Below, piece after piece: positions 15,916 through 24,074 of a DNA stretch of 64,000 nucleotides. Origin of the DNA: Pseudomonadota bacterium (GTDB lineage Bacteria > Pseudomonadota > Alphaproteobacteria > Rhizobiales > Hyphomicrobiaceae); assembly GCA_023387235.1 (NCBI GenBank), contig JAEWIJ010000065.1:1-64000 (forward strand). Reading direction: 5' to 3'. Under the pieces are notes generated by a model. The model was not told the origin of the DNA and searched no databases. It worked only from the letters and a program-made list of their open reading frames with translations. A program made the position numbers and the translations under genes. Position 1 is the first letter of the stretch; each line of letters starts with the position of its first letter.

Positions 15916-17259
15916 CTAGGCGGTCGAGCGCGCCACAGGAGTTGCCAAGGCCTCGCCTTGTGGTGCGAGATGCTTCTGTTCGGTCGCGATCGGTCTGTTC
16001 TCGCCGTCGAGCCGGCGCCCCTTCAGCAGCCACGTGCTCACGCTGCCGAAGCCCTTCACGTCGATGCTGCCGTGCGGCTCCAGAACATAGGCGTCGCCGA
16101 GCCGCGCCTGCGTCAGCTCGGAAACGAGGATGCTCCGAGGCTGGCTTTGTCCTTCGAGCCGCGATGCGAGGTTCACGGTATCTCCCCACACATCGTAGAT
16201 CAGCCGCTTGGCGCCGATGACGCCCGCCAGGACCGGTCCGCTCGCGATGCCAATGCGGAGCACAATGTCCACGCCTTGCTCCTTCGAAATGCGTTCGGAC
16301 GCCGCGATCATGTCGAGCGCCATCCCCGCCATGCGATCCGCATGATCGGCCGCGGGTATGGGCAGGCCGGCCGCGGCCATGTAGGCGTCGCCGATGGTCT
16401 TGATCTTTTCCACGCGATGGCGATCGGCTAGCACGTCGAATGTGCGCACGATCGTATTCAACAGCGCGACCGTTCGCGTCGGGCCGAGCGACTTCGCTAG
16501 CGATACGAAGCCCTTGATGTCCGCGAACAGGACGGAGGCCTCGTCGAACTCGTTGGCGATCGTCGTGTCCGGGCTCTCCACGAGCTTGTCGACGATGGTT
16601 CCCGGCAGAATGTTGTGCAGCAGCGCGTCGGTCTTCGCCTCTGCCTGCTCGACCAGACGGAAGGCGTAATAGAGTACGATCGAGATCACGCAGAAGGTCG
16701 TGGCGACGGCCGTGACGTGGAGCGAGGCGACATCGGCGGTCGAGATGACAAGGCCCTCGGCGCTCTCCAGAAAGAACACCCAGGCAAGCAGATACAGCAC
16801 GATCGAAATGACGATCGCGAGGATGATGAGCTTCAGGCGTTCGAGGCCGAGGATGACGAAGAACGCAGCGGGCGCGGCGAAGTACTGCATGTGAAGGCCG
16901 GTGTCGCGGCCGACGTACGACGTGAGGATGAAGATGCCGAGGAGCTCGGAAATCAGGATCGCCATCGGTCCGACCAGCTCGCCGAAGCGATGCAGGAAGG
17001 GAACGGAGAGAGCGACCACGGCCATCAGGAAGTTTATGATGATCACCGGCTTCCACGTCTGGAAGTCCAGGAACATCTGCTGGAAGGCATAGACGAGCGT
17101 AAAGAGCGCGATCACGTACGCCGTGACGTTCATGATCTTGAGGCGGCGCCTGACGTGCGGGGGATAGCCCTCGGTGCCGTAGGCCGACAGGCGGGAAAGC
17201 CACCGGCCTATCGTGCGTACGCTCTCAGCGTCCAAGAGCGGGATGCGAGTAGACCCCAT
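15916..17259 (-). CDS. Membrane class III adenylate cyclase
   Basis: The 447-residue protein makes cyclic AMP from ATP. Six hydrophobic segments between residues ~44 and 202 form a membrane sensor domain. A class III catalytic domain follows (about 235-425). Metal-binding aspartates are visible at D247 (FADIKGF) and D291 (GDAYM). The adenine-specifying pair is K287 (KIKTIGD) and D356 (YDVWGD), and the transition-state pair is N363 and R367 (NLASR). All catalytic residues for a homodimeric adenylate (not guanylate) cyclase are present. It is divergent from a Crp/Fnr regulator gene 176 bases away and surrounded by genes with Clr-like boxes, so its cAMP probably feeds that regulator. Confidence 0.95.
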   Translation of the reverse strand: MGSTRIPLLDAESVRTIGRWLSRLSAYGTEGYPPHVRRRLKIMNVTAYVIALFTLVYAFQQMFLDFQTWKPVIIINFLMAVVALSVPFLHRFGELVGPMAILISELLGIFILTSYVGRDTGLHMQYFAAPAAFFVILGLERLKLIILAIVISIVLYLLAWVFFLESAEGLVISTADVASLHVTAVATTFCVISIVLYYAFRLVEQAEAKTDALLHNILPGTIVDKLVESPDTTIANEFDEASVLFADIKGFVSLAKSLGPTRTVALLNTIVRTFDVLADRHRVEKIKTIGDAYMAAAGLPIPAADHADRMAGMALDMIAASERISKEQGVDIVLRIGIASGPVLAGVIGAKRLIYDVWGDTVNLASRLEGQSQPRSILVSELTQARLGDAYVLEPHGSIDVKGFGSVSTWLLKGRRLDGENRPIATEQKHLAPQGEALATPVARSTA

Positions 17260-17341
17260 CTGCCTCTCCCGTCCCCCCTCTCGCGCCCGATGTCGTCACT
17301 ATCGGGCGAACGACGGACCCGCTCAATCCCGTTCAGGTCGC

Positions 17342-17369
17342 TTGGTTCACGCGTGCGCCGTGGTAGGAT
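17342..17369 (+). promoter_or_regulatory. Possible promoter of the Crp/Fnr regulator gene
   Basis: TTGGTT and TAGGAT are separated by 16 bases, about 66 bases before the regulator's ATG. No TGTTYC dyad lies in this divergent region, so the regulator and the cyclase seem not to be under the same operator. Confidence 0.3.
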
Positions 17370-17435
17370 GCGCGGCTTTCCTGCTCTCTTAGCCTGCCCT
17401 TACGCCGCGGGCCACAGGCTCCTGGATCTTGCGCG

Positions 17436-18137
17436 ATGGATCACAAAGCAATTGCCGAGCTGTTGGCGCAAACGGCGTTGTTCGGCGACCTCGAGCAGGC
17501 CGATCGCATGGCCGTCGTCGGCCGCATGCGGCGCGTTCAATTCGATGCGAACCAGATGATCTTCTCGCGCGGTGATCCCGGACGCGAGGTCTATCTCGTG
17601 CTCGACGGCCGCATCCGCCTGTCCGTGCTTTCTGCGGAAGGACGCGAGCTGTCGTTCGCGCACGCGGGGCCGGGCGAGCTGTTCGGCGAGATCGCGACGC
17701 TCGACGGCGGCGAGCGGACGGCTGGCGCGACGGCCATCGGCCCTGTCACGGCGCTGACGCTTCCGCAGAGGGCGCTGAGCGACCTCATCGAGAACAATCC
17801 GAAGGTCGCGAGTGCCGCCATCCGCTTTCTCTGCCAGCGCCTGCGCGACACCGATCAGAAGCTCGAAGCCATCGCACTGCATCGTATCGAGGTGCGTCTC
17901 GCCCGCCTCATGCTGTCGGCACTCAAGCTGCAAGGCGCCGTGGCCAAGGATGGCGAGGCGAGACTCGACCTCGGGCTATCGCAGAGCGAGGTCGGGCTGT
18001 TGATCGGCGCCAGCCGGCCGAAGGTCAATCTGGCCCTGACGGCGCTCGAGGACATGGGTGCCATCACGCGCTCGGGCGCAGCCTATGTGTGCGACCTCGA
18101 AGTCCTGAGCTCCGTCGCGGACATGGATACGGCCTGA
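17436..18137 (+). CDS. Crp/Fnr-family cAMP-responsive regulator (Clr-like)
   Basis: The 233-residue protein has an N-terminal cyclic-nucleotide-binding domain (about 10-125) and a C-terminal winged helix (about 150-225). The phosphate-binding cassette reads GELFGEIATL...GERTA, with E85, R94 and T95 in the places of E72, R82 and S83 of E. coli CRP, which favours cAMP binding. The recognition helix ASRPKVNLAL (about 192-201) differs from the SRETVGR of CRP, consistent with a different operator. No cysteine cluster for an Fnr iron-sulfur centre is seen. Its position beside an adenylate cyclase and among six TGTTYC-N4-GGAACA dyads suggests it is the regulator that binds them, like Clr of rhizobia. 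Confidence 0.92.
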   Translation: MDHKAIAELLAQTALFGDLEQADRMAVVGRMRRVQFDANQMIFSRGDPGREVYLVLDGRIRLSVLSAEGRELSFAHAGPGELFGEIATLDGGERTAGATAIGPVTALTLPQRALSDLIENNPKVASAAIRFLCQRLRDTDQKLEAIALHRIEVRLARLMLSALKLQGAVAKDGEARLDLGLSQSEVGLLIGASRPKVNLALTALEDMGAITRSGAAYVCDLEVLSSVADMDTA

Positions 18138-18189
18138 GAACGCCGCGCCGCTGAGCCCCTGCAACCATTCGCCCATGATCGCGCCGCTT

Positions 18190-18205
18190 TGTTCCAGGCG
18201 GAACA
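18190..18205 (+). promoter_or_regulatory. Clr-like operator 4 (esterase gene)
   Basis: TGTTCC-AGGC-GGAACA is a perfect dyad, 59 bases before the esterase start codon at 18265, followed by AGCGCC. Confidence 0.8.
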
Positions 18206-18264
18206 GCGCCGGCGCGGGCGGCTGCCTACGGTCGAGCATCATCACTCGAGCCGGGGTACCGCAA

Positions 18265-19107
18265 ATGATCATCGACAATCAGGGCTATTACATCTCGGGC
18301 GGCCGCACCGGCGTCCTGCTCCTCCATGGCCTTTGCGGCACGCCGACCGAGATGCGCTTCGTCGCGAACGGCCTCGCCCGCGCGGGGTGCACGGTGTACT
18401 GCCCGATGCTCGCGGGTCATGGCGGCTCCGAAGAGGACATCAAGGCCACCATCTGGCAGGACTGGTACGACAGCGCCGAGAAAGCGCTCCTGCTGCTGCG
18501 CGAGGAGTGCGACACGGTCATTGTCGGCGGCCTTTCGACCGGGGCGGTGCTGGCGCTTCTGCTGGCTGCCCGCCGCCCCTCGGAGGTCCAGGGTACGGCG
18601 CTGATGGCCCCGACACTCTGGCTGAACGGCTGGCTCATTCCCTGGTACGCGCGCCTTTTCCGGCTCGTTTCATCCACGCGGATCGCCAACATGATCGGCT
18701 TTCCCGATCTGCACCCGCACGGCATCAAGGACGAGCGCATCCGCGATTTCATCCGCAATGCTCTCCAGAGCGGTGACAGCAGTGTTGCCGGCCTGCCGAG
18801 CACGCCGGGCGGCGCCGTGCTGGAGCATCGGCGGCTGGTCAAGGCTGTGCGGGCGGAGCTTGGGCAGGTTCATCAGCCGGCCCTGATCATCCATCCCCGC
18901 GAGGACGACTACGCCGATCTCGACAACGCCTGGTACCTTCAGCGCCAGCTCAAGGGCCTCGTCGACATGGTCGTGCTCGACGACAGCTATCACATCGTCA
19001 CCGTCGACCGGCAGCGCCACCTCGTCGTCGAGCGCACCGCGGCCTTCGTCGCGGGGATCGCCAACGGCATCGCACCGGCCGTCGCGCGGGCACGCATGGC
19101 CGCCTGA
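18265..19107 (+). CDS. Alpha/beta-hydrolase (monoacylglycerol lipase/carboxylesterase type)
   Basis: The 280-residue protein is an alpha/beta hydrolase similar to Est30/monoglyceride lipases. LLLHGLCGTPTEMR carries the oxyanion HG motif, GGLSTGA the nucleophile serine, IHPREDDYAD the acid and DSYHIVTVD the catalytic histidine. There is no signal peptide, so it is cytoplasmic. The start MIIDNQGYYISGG at 18265 is chosen because an earlier ATG at 18175 would place the operator dyad inside the gene. It is preceded by its own operator and is the third gene of this block with the operator 59-60 bases from the start. Substrate unknown; short-chain acyl esters are likely. Confidence 0.9.
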   Translation: MIIDNQGYYISGGRTGVLLLHGLCGTPTEMRFVANGLARAGCTVYCPMLAGHGGSEEDIKATIWQDWYDSAEKALLLLREECDTVIVGGLSTGAVLALLLAARRPSEVQGTALMAPTLWLNGWLIPWYARLFRLVSSTRIANMIGFPDLHPHGIKDERIRDFIRNALQSGDSSVAGLPSTPGGAVLEHRRLVKAVRAELGQVHQPALIIHPREDDYADLDNAWYLQRQLKGLVDMVVLDDSYHIVTVDRQRHLVVERTAAFVAGIANGIAPAVARARMAA

Positions 19108-19141
19108 GCGCCGGCCCGACCCTCACAAAAAAATTCGCACC

Positions 19142-19157
19142 TGTACCGCGCGGAACA
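19142..19157 (+). promoter_or_regulatory. Clr-like operator 5 (secreted protein-ABC exporter operon)
   Basis: TGTACC-GCGC-GGAACA is a 16-bp dyad with one mismatch, 59 bases upstream of the start codon at 19217. Confidence 0.7.
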
Positions 19158-19216
19158 GCCCCGCCCTCGGGCTTCCCGCATCCTCCAATCAAGCTCAACA
19201 CGAAAGGAACGCCCCA

Positions 19217-19858
19217 ATGAACAGCCTGCCTCTCGCTCTCGCCGCCGTAGCCGTCGCCGCTGCCTCCACCGTCGCACTCAGCACATCGGCCGATGCCGGT
19301 GGCCGCCGACACTTTCGCTTCCATCATTTCCATTTCTCTCCGCCCGTTCCCGTGCCGGAGCCCACATACGTCCATCGCAGAGTGAGGGTCGTGAAGCCGG
19401 TGCAGGCCGCGACGCCGGCCGCCGTCGTGAAGTACGCCGACGGCGAGGGCCGTCAGTTCGACCGCGCCAGCAAGACCTGGTTCGATGGTGTCGATAGCTG
19501 CTGGAAGGGCGCCAAGACATTCGCCTATCGCGGCGGCGCCTGGTTCTACGGCAATGCCCGCTGGGTCCAGACGAGCAACGGCTGGGGCGTGTCCTCCGGC
19601 GATCTCCCCGAGCAGGTCGACTGCGCCGGCGTGAAGGCCTTCGCGAGCAAGATCAAGCCGACGGCCACCGCCGCCGCCGATGCGCCCGCCAACGAGGCGC
19701 CCAAGCCGGGTGTGGTCAAGCAGACGCCCGCACGCACGGTGGCGCCCGCGCCTGTCGCCGTCGAGACGAAGGCTCCCGACGCGACGGCCAACGCGAGCGA
19801 TTGCAAGAAGTACCTGCCGAGCCTCGGCGAGACCGTCTCGGTTCCTTGCACGCAGTAA
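19217..19858 (+). CDS. Secreted protein of unknown function (213 residues)
   Basis: I do not recognise the family. A signal peptide is clear (MNSLPLALAAVAVAAASTVALSTSADA, cut near residue 27), followed by a His/Phe-rich stretch (RRHFRFHHFHF). A central domain comes next with YADGEGRQFDRASKTWFDGVDSCW and aromatic GGAWFYGNARW, then an Ala/Pro-rich linker and a C-terminal pair of cysteines. The middle part may form a disulfide with the end. AAAGGA serves as ribosome-binding site. It is the first gene of an operon with the exporter permease (45 bases) and ATPase, under operator 5, so it may be the substrate or a periplasmic helper of that exporter; that is inference. Confidence 0.82.
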   Translation: MNSLPLALAAVAVAAASTVALSTSADAGGRRHFRFHHFHFSPPVPVPEPTYVHRRVRVVKPVQAATPAAVVKYADGEGRQFDRASKTWFDGVDSCWKGAKTFAYRGGAWFYGNARWVQTSNGWGVSSGDLPEQVDCAGVKAFASKIKPTATAAADAPANEAPKPGVVKQTPARTVAPAPVAVETKAPDATANASDCKKYLPSLGETVSVPCTQ

Positions 19859-19903
19859 GCGCCACGACCGCACAGCAACAGCGACGCCACGGGAGATTGT
19901 GTG

Positions 19904-21112
19904 ATGCAGACGACAGCCGATAGCGCCTCTGTCGCTCAGCCGGGTCGGCCGGCGCCGGCCCGGAAGGGAACCATGCGCCTGCCGATGGTGCCGAAGCTCG
20001 CCTATCGCAATCTCTTCCATGACCGCCTCGGTCTGATCGTGACCGTGGTTGGGATCGTGTTCTCCGTCGTCCTGGTAGCCGTGCAGTTCGGCCTCTATCT
20101 CGGCTCGGAGAACCGCATCGCCGCCATGTTCGACCACGTCGAGGGCGATCTCTGGGTCGTGCCGCTCGGCACCAAGAGCTTCGACGATCCGGCCATGCTC
20201 ACCGGCCGCGAGCGTCACAGCGTTCTTTCCACCCCAGGCGTCGCGAGCGTGCAGGAGCTCGCCGTCGGCTTCGTCAACTGGCGCAAGCCCAAGGGCGGAT
20301 CGACCGCCGCATTGCTCGTCGGCTCGGACATATCGCAGGGCACGAGCCTGCCATGGGACATCACGGACGGCAGCGTCCGCGCGCTCGCCGCGCCGTCCGC
20401 CGTCGCTATCGACAGCACGTACTTCCAGGAGCTCGGCGTCGGCGGCATCGGCGATCGCGCCGAGGTCAACAACATGGAAGTGGCCGTGCAGGCCGTGACG
20501 AAGGGCATCCGCTCGTTCACGACGCTGCCGTATGTCTTCACGACGCTCGCGACAGGACGCACGCTCCTTGGCGCTTCCGCCGAGCAGTCGTCCTATACGC
20601 TGGTGAAGGCCGCGCCAGGCTCGTCGATCGACGATCTCAGAGCCGCGCTCGCCAAGCGTCTGCCCGATGTGGAGATTCTAACGCACGCCGAGTTCCGCAA
20701 GCGCAGCCTCGACTACTGGCTCTTCGAAACCGGCGCGGGTGCCGCTCTCATCGCCGGCGCCGTGCTCGGGATCATCGTCGGCATGGTGATCGTCGCGCAG
20801 ACGCTCTACGCGAGCACCAAGGACCACCTCAATGAGTTCGCGACGCTCCGCGCGCTCGGAGCCTCGGCCGGCTACATCAACAAGGTCATCCTGATCCAGG
20901 CCATCCTCAGCGCCGTGATCGGTTACGCGCTCGGCATGTTGCTCAGCCTGCTCGTCATCTGGGCGGCCGAGGACTCGACGCTTCTGATCGTCATGACCCC
21001 GAACCTCGCACTCATGCTGCTCGCGCTTACGGTCGGCATGTGCGTGCTCGCCGCCATCTGCGCCATCTTCAAAGTCATCCGCATCGACCCGGCCGTCGTG
21101 TTCAGCCGCTGA
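19904..21112 (+). CDS. ABC exporter permease, FtsX/DevC type
   Basis: The 402-residue inner-membrane protein has one N-terminal membrane helix (IVTVVGIVFSVVLVAVQFGLYL, about 48-70). A ~200-residue periplasmic domain follows (starting FDHVEGDLWVVPLG), then three C-terminal helices of the FtsX domain (about 280-395). This is the DevC/MacB-like type VII ABC topology that works with a HlyD-type adaptor and a separate ATPase. GGGAGA is seven bases before the ATG at 19904, better spaced than the GTG at 19901. The ATPase gene follows after 24 bases; the adaptor is probably the gene at 13972-15078. Confidence 0.92.
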   Translation: MQTTADSASVAQPGRPAPARKGTMRLPMVPKLAYRNLFHDRLGLIVTVVGIVFSVVLVAVQFGLYLGSENRIAAMFDHVEGDLWVVPLGTKSFDDPAMLTGRERHSVLSTPGVASVQELAVGFVNWRKPKGGSTAALLVGSDISQGTSLPWDITDGSVRALAAPSAVAIDSTYFQELGVGGIGDRAEVNNMEVAVQAVTKGIRSFTTLPYVFTTLATGRTLLGASAEQSSYTLVKAAPGSSIDDLRAALAKRLPDVEILTHAEFRKRSLDYWLFETGAGAALIAGAVLGIIVGMVIVAQTLYASTKDHLNEFATLRALGASAGYINKVILIQAILSAVIGYALGMLLSLLVIWAAEDSTLLIVMTPNLALMLLALTVGMCVLAAICAIFKVIRIDPAVVFSR

Positions 21113-21136
21113 TCCCTTGTGACCGGAGTAAAGACA

Positions 21137-21874
21137 ATGACCACGCTTCCCTACATGCTCGAAGCCCGCGACATCACCAAGGTCTATCATTCCGACGCCG
21201 GCGACATCATGCCCTTGAAGGGCGTCAGCGTGGAGCTGGCGCCCGGCGAGCTTACACTGCTCATGGGCCCCTCCGGCAGCGGCAAGACCACACTGCTCTC
21301 GATCCTCGGATGCATTCTCTCGCCGACGAGCGGCAGTCTCAATATTGCCGGGCACTCGACCGCAGGCCTCAGCGCCGAAGGCATGGCCGATCTCCGCCGC
21401 CGGCACGTGGGATTCGTGTTCCAGTCCTACAATCTTGTGCCGACGCTGACCGCGCTCGAGAACGTGATGCTGGCGCTCGATCTCAGGGGCGCCTCGCGCG
21501 CCGAAGCGCCGGACCTCGCCTGGGAAGCGCTTGCGGCGGTCAGACTGAGCCATCGCGCGCATGTCATGCCGAGCAAGCTTTCCGGCGGCGAGAAGCAACG
21601 CGTATCGATCGCGCGCGCCTTGGCCGGTGCACCGTCGGTGATCCTCGCCGACGAGCCGACCGCCGCGCTCGACAGCGAGAACGGCCAGGCTGTGATGGCA
21701 CTCCTCGCCGAGGTTGCGAAGGACACGCGTCGCGCGGTGCTCGTCGTCACGCACGATCACCGCACGCTCAAGTACGGCGACCGCATGATCCGCATCGAGG
21801 ACGGCCGTATCGCCAGCCGTGCGCGCCGTCGTGCGCCGTCGGGCGAGGAGGCCCTGGTCGCGCCTGCGGCGTGA
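21137..21874 (+). CDS. ABC exporter ATPase, DevA/LolD/MacB type
   Basis: The 245-residue nucleotide-binding subunit has Walker A GPSGSGKTT (about residues 44-52), the Q-loop in FVFQSYNLVP, signature LSGGEKQR, Walker B VILADEPTAALD and the H-loop VTHDHRT. This places it in the LolD/DevA group that powers FtsX-type permeases by mechanotransmission rather than by substrate passage through the membrane. GGAG lies eight bases before the ATG. It is the last gene of the operon 19217-21874. Confidence 0.94.
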   Translation: MTTLPYMLEARDITKVYHSDAGDIMPLKGVSVELAPGELTLLMGPSGSGKTTLLSILGCILSPTSGSLNIAGHSTAGLSAEGMADLRRRHVGFVFQSYNLVPTLTALENVMLALDLRGASRAEAPDLAWEALAAVRLSHRAHVMPSKLSGGEKQRVSIARALAGAPSVILADEPTAALDSENGQAVMALLAEVAKDTRRAVLVVTHDHRTLKYGDRMIRIEDGRIASRARRRAPSGEEALVAPAA

Positions 21875-21887
21875 GAATTCTCACACG

Positions 21888-21903
21888 TGTTTCGGGCGGA
21901 ACA
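21888..21903 (+). promoter_or_regulatory. Clr-like operator 6 (DUF2147 gene)
   Basis: TGTTTC-GGGC-GGAACA is a dyad of the same family, 99 bases before the ATG at 22003 and followed by AGCGCC. A partly symmetrical TGAGAATTCTCA also lies just upstream at 21872-21883. Confidence 0.75.
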
Positions 21904-22002
21904 GCGCCCCATCGACTGAGGAAACATACTCGCTTCTGCACCGACCCCAACGCTTCGGTCGGACAGCATTGGAACCTGAGAAACACACCGAAGGAGAGTG
22001 TC

Positions 22003-22422
22003 ATGATTGCTCACGTGAAGCGCCTCGCCCGTGCCGCCGCCCTCTTCGCCGCCACCGTCGCAACGACGACGCCGTCCGCTGCCGGCGAGGCAACGGGCAT
22101 CTGGCTGGATCACACGGGACGCGGCGCGGTCGAGATTACAAACTGCGGTGGTGCGCTGTGCGGCCGTATTGTCTGGCTCAAGGATGCCGCCAACGGCAAG
22201 GCATGCGGCACGCAGGTCATCGGCAACGTGAAAGCTGTCGCCGCCGGCAAGTGGGACAAGGGCTGGATCTACGATCCCGACGATGATGCGCGCTACAGCG
22301 TCGAGATCACGAGCGTCAGCAGCGATCGTCTCAAGGTCATGGGCTATCTCGGCAGCAAGATGTTGAGCGAGACCATGACGTGGCGCCGGGCGCCCGCCGA
22401 TCTCAAGCGGTGCAATGCCTGA
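22003..22422 (+). CDS. DUF2147 secreted protein
   Basis: The 139-residue protein has a signal peptide (hydrophobic segment at about 10-27, cut after PSAAG) and a DUF2147 lipocalin-like domain: GIWLDHTGRGAVEITNCGGALCGRIVWL, then GWIYDPDDDARYSVEI and LKVMGYLG..., ending with TMTWRRA. Two or three cysteines could form disulfides. AAGGAGAG is a strong ribosome-binding site, nearly the same as that of the 74-residue gene at 15314. It has its own Clr-like operator and a good terminator. The biochemical role of DUF2147 is not established; an envelope role is likely. Confidence 0.9.
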   Translation: MIAHVKRLARAAALFAATVATTTPSAAGEATGIWLDHTGRGAVEITNCGGALCGRIVWLKDAANGKACGTQVIGNVKAVAAGKWDKGWIYDPDDDARYSVEITSVSSDRLKVMGYLGSKMLSETMTWRRAPADLKRCNA

Positions 22423-22448
22423 GCAACCTTAATGCTCGCGCGAACTCG

Positions 22449-22480
22449 AGGGCGCTCGATCGCAGCGCCCTTTATTCTTG
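22449..22480 (+). terminator. Rho-independent terminator after DUF2147 gene
   Basis: Arms AGGGCGCT and AGCGCCCT with a seven-base loop are followed by TTATTCTT. It marks the right end of the cAMP-regulon block. Confidence 0.8.
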
Positions 22481-22592
22481 CCGGAACTGCATGACCGCCC
22501 TCGCCGTTTCCCACGTACGTGCGCTTTCATGCACGCCAATACCATTCTACGCTGGACGGCGCGGTTCGCTGACACATGATGGAATCGATCAT

Positions 22593-23987
22593 ATGTTCAA
22601 CTCAGACACTGCCTTGTCCGAGATCTGGCGGACAGTTGGCGGTGACGCGTTGGCATTGGCGCGCGTGAGGCTCACGGGCGCGGAGCCGGCTCTGCCTTCA
22701 TCCTTCAAAGTGGGGACGGCGGCTCAGGCCACCATCGCCGCGTCCGCGCTCGCCGCAAGCGAGGTCGATCGAACCCGCAATGGCCGTGCGCAGCAGGTGG
22801 TCGTCGATATGCGGCACGCCGTGGCCGAGTTCATCAGCGAGCGCCTCTACACGATCGACGGCAAGCCGCCTCCACCCGCGTGGGACAAGATCGCCGGCAC
22901 ATACCAGACAGGCGATGGCCGCTGGGTGCGTCTCCATACGAACTTCCCGCATCATCGCCAGGGCATTCTCGACATGCTTGGCGTGCCCTACGACCGCGAC
23001 AAGGTCGCCGAGGCTTTGAAGAAGTGGACTGGTCAGGCCTACGAGAACGAGGTGGCGCGGCGCGGTCTTGTTGGCACGATGATGCGATCTCCGCTCGAGT
23101 GGGACGCGCATTTGCAGGGCATAGCCGTCGCGGGACTGCCGCTGCTCGAGATCCTGCAGATCGATCAGGCGCCGGCGCGCTCCCTGCCGCCGGGTGCGCG
23201 GCCGCTTTCGGGTGTGCGTGTGCTCGATTTGACGCGCGTGCTCGCGGGACCGGTTTGCGGACGTACGCTTGCCGCGCACGGTGCCGACGTTCTGCGCGTG
23301 ACGGGGCCACATCTGCCCGACATTCCCGGTCTCGACGTCGATACGGGTCGCGGCAAGCTCTCGACGCACATCGATCTGCGCAGCAGCGAGGGAAAGGCGA
23401 CACTCTCGTCGCTGCTCGAGGAAGCCGACATCTTCGTTCAGGGCTATCGCCCGGGCGGTATCTCCGAGCGCGGCTTCTGGCCCGACCAGGCGGCCAAGGT
23501 GCGTCCGGGCATCGTCTATGTTTCGCTGTGCGCGTGGGGGCACGTCGGCCCTTGGTCTAAGCGGCGCGGTTTCGATTCGCTCGTGCAGACGGCGACGGGC
23601 ATCAATCGCGCGGAGGCGGAGGTCGCCGGCGTCGACAAGCCGGTCGAGCTACCTTGCCAGGCGCTCGATCATGGCGCGGGTTATCTGATGGCGACAGGCG
23701 CGATGATCGCGCTCAAGCGGCGCGCGGAGATCGGTGGCTCGTGGCTCGTGCGGGTGTCGCTGGCCCAGGTCGGTCATTGGCTCACGAGCCTCGGACGCCT
23801 TCCGGACGGGCGTACGGCCGCGCCGATAACCCGTGCCGATGTGCCGCATCTGCTCGAGGAGCGCCCTTCCCAATATGGAGTGATGTCGGCGCTTCGACAT
23901 GCCGGACACCTTTCAGAGACGCCGCCGTTCTGGGAGCGGCCTTCCGTCCCGCTCGGGACGCACCCGGCTTCCTGGCCGCGTTCATGA
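22593..23987 (+). CDS. CoA-transferase family III (CaiB/BaiF) protein
   Basis: The 464-residue protein belongs to the family III CoA transferases, which move CoA between carboxylic acids. A ~200-residue N-terminal part resembles the second half of the fold (GRAQQVVVDMRHAVAEF). It is followed by the characteristic first half (LSGVRVLDLTRVLAGPVCGRTLAAHGADVLRV, then DTGRGKLSTHIDLR, and the probable catalytic Asp in RRGFDSLVQTATG). So the two halves appear in exchanged order compared with simple members, a layout also found in longer family members. The start MFNSDTALSE at 22593 was chosen by where homology begins; the frame is open back to 22380 and no good ribosome-binding site is visible. The substrate is unknown. 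Confidence 0.85.
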   Translation: MFNSDTALSEIWRTVGGDALALARVRLTGAEPALPSSFKVGTAAQATIAASALAASEVDRTRNGRAQQVVVDMRHAVAEFISERLYTIDGKPPPPAWDKIAGTYQTGDGRWVRLHTNFPHHRQGILDMLGVPYDRDKVAEALKKWTGQAYENEVARRGLVGTMMRSPLEWDAHLQGIAVAGLPLLEILQIDQAPARSLPPGARPLSGVRVLDLTRVLAGPVCGRTLAAHGADVLRVTGPHLPDIPGLDVDTGRGKLSTHIDLRSSEGKATLSSLLEEADIFVQGYRPGGISERGFWPDQAAKVRPGIVYVSLCAWGHVGPWSKRRGFDSLVQTATGINRAEAEVAGVDKPVELPCQALDHGAGYLMATGAMIALKRRAEIGGSWLVRVSLAQVGHWLTSLGRLPDGRTAAPITRADVPHLLEERPSQYGVMSALRHAGHLSETPPFWERPSVPLGTHPASWPRS

Positions 23988-24074
23988 TGCCCGTTGCGCT
24001 TGCCTGAGCACCGCGAGACACTGGTGATATCAGCGCGCTTGTGCGGAAACGCCAAGCCAACGGAGTTATGAAAC

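Noticed and set aside
17436..18137. FNR-type oxygen sensor
   Set aside because: There is no N-terminal cysteine cluster; the nucleotide pocket residues favour cAMP.
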